Shown: positions 13,801 through 22,800 of the stretch, piece after piece
How positions within the stretch are numbered: position 1 is the first letter of the stretch
How the letters are laid out: each line of letters starts with the position of its first letter
Origin: JBHJHP01 sp042219825
GTDB lineage: Bacteria; Bacteroidota; Bacteroidia; Bacteroidales; UBA5342
Length of the DNA stretch: 64,000 bases
Assembly: GCF_042219825.1 (NCBI RefSeq)
Contig: NZ_JBHJHQ010000007.1
Coordinates: 1 to 64,000 of the forward strand
Direction of reading: 5' to 3'
The notes under the pieces: model-generated
Told to the model about the DNA's origin: nothing
Databases searched by the model: none
Seen by the model: the letters and a program-made list of their open reading frames with translations, nothing else
Translations under genes and position numbers: made by a program

Positions 13801-16800
13801 TGGTGTTGACTGGACTAACCTGGAATTATATTATACCATGGATGATGGTACTCCTGGTGGAGATAATACCGGATTACTCAGTATTAACGATGACAGTGGA
13901 AATGGACAGATTGGAGCGTATATCAATATGAATCTGACTGGTAACACATCTAATTATGTTGCTTCCGGTGCTCATTTTGGTATTGTAACCGACACACTGA
14001 TTTATAATCCTGATCTGACAACTCATATTCTGACAGGACACATTACAGGCATCTGGTATACCTTGCCTGATCAGGTAGGATTCCAGTACAGTACTGCAAG
14101 AGACTTCAGTGTAGCTCCGGTAAAAGTATACGGAACTATTCAGAGTGACAGCAGTTTCACTGCAACTGTTACCGGATTAACTTTGGGAGAAACCTATTAT
14201 TACAGAGCAATAACTGAAGTTAGCGCTGTAACATCCTATGGATTTACACGTGTGCTTCAAACTATGGAAGGAAATCCGAATGGTTTTGTTTCCAATGGAA
14301 ATGCCCTGGCTCTGGATGGTAATGATGATTATGTTTTTGTTGAAAATCCGTCATTGCGTCTTGACAGCCGCTCATTTACAGTTGAGATGTGGAGCCGCAA
14401 ACGTTACAATGATTCCTGGGGATATCTGTTCAGTCAGGGATCCGGCACAACAAACTACGGTTTACATGTTGGTTATGCGGATTATAATACGTTACGATTT
14501 AACTTCTGGGGAAATGATGTAGGTGTTGATGTGATTCCGGATACATTATGGCATCATGTGGCGTTTGTGTATGATGCTACTACAAAGACAAGGGATATAT
14601 ATTTTGATGGTCGTTTGATGCGTAGTTATACCAATGTGTCAAGGGAACATTACCTTGGTACAGGAGATGCTTATGTAGGTGCCAGACTTAACGGAGCTTA
14701 TGAATTTGAAGGTGACATGGATGAAGTTAGGGTGTGGACTGCTGCACTTGACCAGAATCAGATTAATACCTTAAAAAGCAGAACTGTTGATAGTCTGTAT
14801 ATCTCAAATTCAGGTTTAGGATTATCCTGGGATGACCTTAAACTGTACTACAGATTTGACCAGGGAACACCTGACCAGAATAATTTTGGTGAATATTATG
14901 TATATGATTACTCAAATCCGAGAAATGAAGGAGCCTTGGTTAACTTCAGCCTTGGAGGAGGGGAATCGAATTTTATAAGACGCTCTGCTCCAATTGGTGT
15001 AGAAACTACTGAGATTTCAAATATCGGTACAACCTTTGCACATGTTGAAGGTCGTGCCACAGATGCATGGAATAACAACATCATTATGCGTGGTGTTGTT
15101 TATTCCCCGCTGAATGATTTTGATCCGGAAAATGTTGCTGATCCGGCTGATACAACGCAGATTTGGTCAACAACCGATCTGGTTATAAATACCTTTGAGG
15201 TGGACCTTTCCGGGTTGAATGTAGGTGGTCAGTACAGCTATGCTACTATGGTTGTGGCTGATAATGGCGATACTGCTTACAGCACGTTGAATTCTTTCAA
15301 TACGGTAATGGATCCTCCGGGGCATGCTTTATCACTGGATGGTGGTAATGACTATGTTTCAATTACCGATACACTGGATCTGGCTTCCCGGTCATTCTCG
15401 TTTGAGATTTGGGCGAGAAAGCGGACAGAAAATGAAGCAGGTTATTTCTTAAGCCAGGGTCAGACTACAACAAATTACGGATTACATATTGGTTATCGTG
15501 ACTGGAATACGGTAACCATGGCATTTTATGGCAATGATGTGAATGTGGATGTGGTTCCGGATACTTTGTGGCACCAATATGCATTTGTATATGACGCGGA
15601 TACCAAAACACGTACCATTTACATGGATGGTGATAGCATATATGAATATACCAATGCTGCCAGAGAACACTATCTGGGTACAGGTGAAACATTTATCGGA
15701 CGCTATTTAACCGGAAACTATTTCAACGGAGATATTGATGAAATACGTATCTGGCACACGGCTCTTACTGATGAACAGGTTTCAGATCTGGCATTCAGGA
15801 CCATTGACAGCACCTATGTGAACAATGAGGTTCCGGGATTACACTGGGACAGCCTGTATGTAAATTACAGGTTCGATCAGGGTGAACCGTCACTGAATAA
15901 CAGTGGAGTAACTACAGTAACGGATCTTTCAGGAAATCTGCATACCGGTTTACTGACAGATATGGCACTATCAGGAGAACCATCCAACTGGATTAAATCC
16001 AAAGCAGGAATTGGTGTGAAAACAGTAAGAAATGCCAGTCCGATTTTGGCATCTTTTGCTACACTTCATTCTCAGGTTACGGGCAAATGGTATTCTGCAA
16101 TTGTGGATAGCGGTATCGTTTATAATACCGTACCAAACTTTATTCCGCGTGATACAGCCATTGCGTTTATTTCTGCAAACCAGCCCTCGGTAGTTGATAC
16201 ATTTGTGACCCTGTTATCAGGATTGGAGCATTCTACGGACTATTACTACAGGCCATTTGTAGTTTCTGCTCTTGGCGATACAGTTTATGGTCTGCAACAG
16301 ATGTTTACAACATCAGGTATTGAAACTCTGGATTCTGCTGAAAATGTTTCAGGAACCAGTCTTACGCTTTTCGGAAGACTGAACAACCCGGTTGCTTCTC
16401 CTTTGGACACGGGTATTGTGATCAGTGAAACGAGGGATTTTGTTCCGAATTCCGGAACATTTGTACCTGGTTCATTACTGCCGGCAAGTACCAATACGTT
16501 TGGTTCAGACATTATAGGATTAAAACCATCAACCGTTTATTTCTTCAGAGCATACATATATAATGCAACTGATACCTTATATGGTGAGCAACGCATGGTT
16601 CGTACGCTGAGTAATCCGGCAGGGAATGCCGTAAATTTTGACGGTGTGGATGACTGGATTGAATTGCCGTCGAATCTGATGAGCGCATCCGGACTAAGCG
16701 GAAGTGATGAGTTGACGATTGAGTTCTATTATAAAGGTACGGACCTGCAATCAGCCATCCGTATTCAGGAAGGTACTGATAATTACATCATCATTGGATT

Positions 16801-19800
16801 TAATAATCCACCAATGGCAGTTATGTCGAATAACTCGGGTGTGAGCGGTGCTTTGAGTATCTCCAATGTTCAGGATGTGGAAGATAATGAATGGCATCAT
16901 ATAGCGATGACCTGGAAACGCAATATTGCTTCAGGATTCCGCGTATATGTGGATGGTGAAATGGTGGATGACAACTCCAGTACTAATATTCCGATTCCTT
17001 CATTTACCTCAAATGCAACAGTTTCAATTGGTAGTTATAATGGTAACGGAGCATATCCTTTCCTGAGTGGTACCATGGATGAAATCAGGATATGGAATAA
17101 ATCGCTGACACAGAATCAGCTGCAGCAGGTATTTGAACGTACCTTAGATGCAGATTTTGTTAACAGTAAGGTCGCAGGTCTCGCATGGAGTGATCTTGTA
17201 GCTTATTATCGTTCCGATCTGGGAGAAGCGGGACTGGATAACACTTCCATTTATCAGTTTATGGATTTTACGTCCAACGACTTTGACGGGACGCCGACAA
17301 ATCTGGCATTGAATGGTTCAACCAGTAACTTCATTGAATCTGATGCATTCTCCGGTGTAATTACTACCCCGGATTACTATACCATTCCTTCAGCCAGTGA
17401 AGCTGATGTTTATGCGCATTTAACCGGTATATGGTATGATGCTGTTATTGACAGTGGTGCGGTTTACAGTGCAGTTCAGGGTTTTGATCCGGATACTGTA
17501 CCTTCCGGAAGGTTTATCACTGCCTTTACAACACAGACAGATACCTTTGTGACACGATTACCAGGCTTGAACAGCGGACAGGAATACTATTACCGTGCAT
17601 TCCTTATTACAGAAACCGGAGATACAGCGTATGGTAACGAGTCTGTATTAATTGCAGGTGGTATTGAAACACTGGAACAGGCAGACAGGCTTGGTGCTTC
17701 GATCCTGACATACGGACGGATGACCGGTGAATTTGCTACGGCTTCGGATACAGGAATGGTTTACAGTACCGTTAACGGATTTGATCCAGCAGATTATCCT
17801 TCCAACTTTGTATCTACCTTAGATGGCGGACAGGATACCTTCTCGGTTCAGATTAATAATTTACAGGTAAATACAGATTATTATTACCGTGCTTATGTTA
17901 TAAACGGGACAGATTCGATCTATGGATCTCAACGTATGTATCATACGGCTGATAATCCTGCGGGTAACGCATTGCAGTATGATGGAACAGGTGATTATGT
18001 TCAGGTTTTGACTCCGATAGCAAACGAACTGAATGCGGCAGGAGAGATGACCCTTGAAGCTTGGGTTAAACCGGATGATGTGGGAACATTGCGAACGATT
18101 CTTGGTTTCACCTCGTCCAACGGAAGTGTGAACCGTATAATTCTTTCGGTTGATGTTAATAATCATATTACGGCAATTATCAATTCAACCAACTATCCAC
18201 TGATTGGTGGAGGCGTTGATCTGGCAGATGGTGAATGGCACCATGTCGCAGTAGTTTCAACACAGTCTCCTGCCGCAACAGAGGTTTACATTGATGGCTT
18301 ACTGGTGGGTACTGCTAATGAATGGGCCGGATTTAATCCGACAGACATCCTGGGAGTAGGTGTTGAATATAACTATGTTTCAGGACGTCTTCCGGTATCT
18401 CATTATCAGGGCGGTTTGGATGAAATCCGCATCTGGAACAGGGCATTAACAGACGATCAACGATATAAATTCCTGTACCGAACAGTTTCTGAAGAGTATC
18501 TTGATACAATTCCGGGTATTTCAGGGGCTAACCTGATTGCATATTACAGGTTTGATCAGGGTATAGCCGGTGGAAATAATGCGGGTGAAACAAGGCTGTT
18601 TGACTTCAGTGGAAATGAGAATCATGGCGACCTGATGAATTTTGCCCTGAACGGAACAACATCCAACTGGGTACAGTCAGGTGCGTTAACAGGTGTGGTT
18701 ACTTTGGATGAATATGAACCACAGTTGACGACAGCACTGACCAAAGGTCTGAAAACAGGAATTTGGTTTAACGGACACGACAGTACAGGTGTTGTTTACA
18801 GTGCTGTTGACGGCTTTGATCCTGCCACAGGAATCAGTTTCAGGGATGATGATCATTTATTAAACAATGATACAATTGAAGCTACAATAACCGGTCTTTC
18901 AGAGGGAGGAATTTATTATTACCGTTCTTATGTTGCTAAAGACGGTGTTGTTAAATACGGTCAGCAGAAATTGCTGCAAACCGGTGGAGTTTACACCTTG
19001 AATCAGTATGATTCCATCAGTGGAGACAGCATCACTTTGTATGGTTCGATTGTCGGAAATGTATCACCTGTGAATTACGGGTTTGTATATTCTGTAAACA
19101 GTGATCTGTCAGGTGCAACCACCGTTACAACGACAACGATAACAAATGACACATTTAATATTACTGTGACCGGTTTAACTCCGGGTCAGACCTATTACTT
19201 TGCTGCCATTGTGAATACGACTGCTCCGGCTACGATTTATGGTGATACGCTTAAATTTGCCACCTTATCAAATCCGGCGGGTAATGCCCTTGACTTTGAC
19301 GCAACGGATTCATATATAAGTTTTGATAATAAGTCGATTCCTCAGGCACTGTCAGCTGTTACCAATGGTTTAACTGTTGAAACATGGTTTAATACGACCC
19401 AGATAGTCGATCAGCAGGCGCTGTTTGGATTCCATAATACAACAGGGTCCGTTAACAGATTCATTATTGATATTACCAACGACGATCGTCTGGCGATGTA
19501 TGTGAACGATGTTCAGTATATTATAGGCAACGATGTGACCGATGATGCATGGCATCATATTGCTGTCGTTTCTGAAAAATCACCGGCTGAAACCCGTGTT
19601 TATCTTGATGGAAATCTCGTTTATACCTTAGGTGAATGGGTCGGAATATTATCGGCTGATCAGATGGTAATTGGAGGTGAGCTGGATAACAGCGCCATTG
19701 ACGAAGTACTTTATGGCAGACTGGATGAATTCAGAATTTGGGATATGCCGTTAACAACTGCTCAACTGGATGAAGTTTCGATTGCTTCTCTGGATCAGAC

Positions 19801-22800
19801 GTATGTAGATGGCATAAGCGGATTAAACTGGAATGATTTGGTTGCTTACTATAACTTTGATTTTTCTGACGAGGCCGGAGATAACAGTACATGGTTGCCT
19901 TATCTGCTTGATAACTCAGGAAATGGTAATAATGGTACATTCAATAATTTTGTTCTGACCGGAACAGACGGAAACTTTATTCTTTCTGACCTGAATATTG
20001 GTGTGAAACCGTTAGGTGTTACTTCTGTCGGTTCGAATGATGCAGATGTACAAGGCGAAGTAATCGGAGCCTGGTACGATAAATCAAATATCAGCAGAGG
20101 TGTAGCTTACAGTCAGGTCAGTAATTTTGACCCGAATGAGCCGACTGATGTAGAAGGAACTCAGGCAGCATTAACCGACGGATACGGTTTATTTACAGTA
20201 ACCTTAAGTGGGTTAATGGATGGAACCAAATACTACTTCAGACCTTATGCAGAATACAACGGACAGCGTGTTTATGGAGCAATTGACTCCCTGAATACCA
20301 ACAATACCAGTTTGTATTATGTGGATATTGATGCGGCAGGTGCCAACAACGGAAGTAGTTGGGCAAATGCATATAATTCATTATCAGATGCGCTTGCTGT
20401 AGCGGGTGCTTCCGATACTGTATTTGTGGCTGAAGGAACCTATTACCCGGAAACAGATGTAAGCGGTAATGCAACACCTGCAGATAACCGCACAAAAACA
20501 TTTACAATCAGACCGGGTGTTTACCTTGTAGGTGGATTTAATGGTACTGAAAGCGATATTGCTTCTCGTGCAGCAACAGGTCTTACTGTAATAAGTGGTG
20601 ATCTGGGTACGTTATCCGATAATTCTGATAACAGTTATCATGTAATGACTGTTAACGGATTCTCGCTTGACACACTAAAACTGGAAGGAGTGACTATTGA
20701 GGATGGTAATGCTGACGGTACTTTGCTTAACAGTTATGGTGGAGGTATTTATGCTCCGGGATTCCATATCGATATCCATTCTTCAACCATCCACAGTAAC
20801 ACAGCTGTAAATGGTGGTGCCATCTATTTTGATGCATCCAACAGAGGTTGGCTGAATATCGTAAATACTACAATTTACAATAATGCTGCAACAACTGACG
20901 GCGGGGCATTATATCTGTATGGTTTGCCGGAACAAATGGAATTTGACGGGATTAACGACCATGTACAGGCTCCGAACAGTGTGGACGGCAGAAGGTATTA
21001 TACCTGGTATGCAAGAATACGTACTACTGATACTCAAACATTTGTAGATAAGACACAGAGTCCGGCAATAATAAGTGCCGAATCAGGTGACGTAAGTTTC
21101 TTTGTAGACAATGGTTATCTGGGTTACTACGATACATTTGGTTCTGTAACCTCTGTAGTTACATCTGCTTATGTGGCAGACGGACTGGATCATGAGATCG
21201 TGATGGTGCGTGAAAACGGCGTGGTTCGGTTGTATGTGGACGGTGCTCAGGTGGATGGAGATATAACAACGGGAACAACAGTATTTAATTCGGCTAACCT
21301 GCTTTTCGGTACCTTAAATACACATTATGCAGGAAATATCTTTGAGATTAAGATTTTCAGCCGAAACCTTTCCGCTGCAGAGGTGGCTAGTATTGGAACC
21401 GTGACCACAAACGTGGAAGCATATTATATTAATACCGGTAATACCGGTGGTGCAGGTGGAACATGGGCAGACCAGACAGGTAATGCCAATCACGGTATCG
21501 TGTTTGGAACACCGGATATCATCGGTTCAGTAGATACTACGGTTTATATCGTCAATACAACCATTGCTGCTAATACCTACGGTGATGAATCAGCAATTTA
21601 TGTTGACGGATCCAAAGTATCAGTTTCAAATACTATTTTGTGGAACCAGGGTTCAGAAATTACAGGAACAGATGTGGAAATCAGAAACAGCATTGTCCGT
21701 GGTGGAACCGGGGATAATACATATGACCTGAATAACAATATATGGCCTTATGATCCATTCCTGGATCCGGCCGGCCTGACTGATAACGGAGGTTATGTTA
21801 ACACTGTAAATCTCTTCTACGGTCCTGCTGTAGATGGTGGAATAACATTGAATGCTCCTATAGTAGATGCAACCGGGGCAGTCAGAACAGCCGTACCTGA
21901 TATTGGTGCAGTTGAGTTTGGTGTGAAAACAACAGGTCAGAGTTTTGATATGACACCGGCTAATGTAAATGTAACCTCAAGCGGATTTACAGCTTATAAT
22001 GCACGAACTGTTGAATTCTGGTTCAAACCGGAAACTACAATGCAGGGCGATTATATTAAACTGAGTGGATCTGTTGTAATATCCGTGAATGCTACGGAAC
22101 AGGTAACTGTAACAGGCATGACGTCCCCGACAATCTATATTGATGGAGTGGCAGGTAATGTTTTGACAGCAGGTGTATGGCAGCACGTGGCCGTAGTGAG
22201 TGCCGCAGACTTTACGGTTGATGATATTCAGATTGCAAATGTGAGTGGTGAAGTTTCAGGTCTGGTCGATGAAATCAGAATATGGAATCTGGCGCTTTCA
22301 ACCACTCAAATGAACGCTGTTCGCTTTGTAGAACTGACTAATGACGGCATAAATCTTGTAGATCCTGTTAACCGGACTGCTGTTCTTACGGGCACTGTAT
22401 CCTGGAGTAACCTTAAAACATATTACCGGTTCTACAACAGCCAGTTTAATGATGTGGCAGGTGGTATAAACGGTACGCCACACAGCGGTGCTGATGTTAC
22501 AGCAGTTGTTCCTTACACGCACTGGTTACCGCTGGCAGATATGGCAAACTGGGATGTGCCGGAGAACTGGTACTTTAACTTAATACCGGATTCTGCTAAT
22601 ACAGGATATGTAGTTCTGAACCAGGCAACAAATATTCCGCATGTTAATGTTACAGGAAATGCATCATCAGAAACATTAATTTATGGTTTACTTCTGAATC
22701 AGAATGCTACATTTGTGGTCGATAATGGCGCGCTGGTTATTACCGGCAAAGTGTTAAAGACTCCGTCTGATATCAGGGTTAAGCTGCCAAAAGGCAAAGT

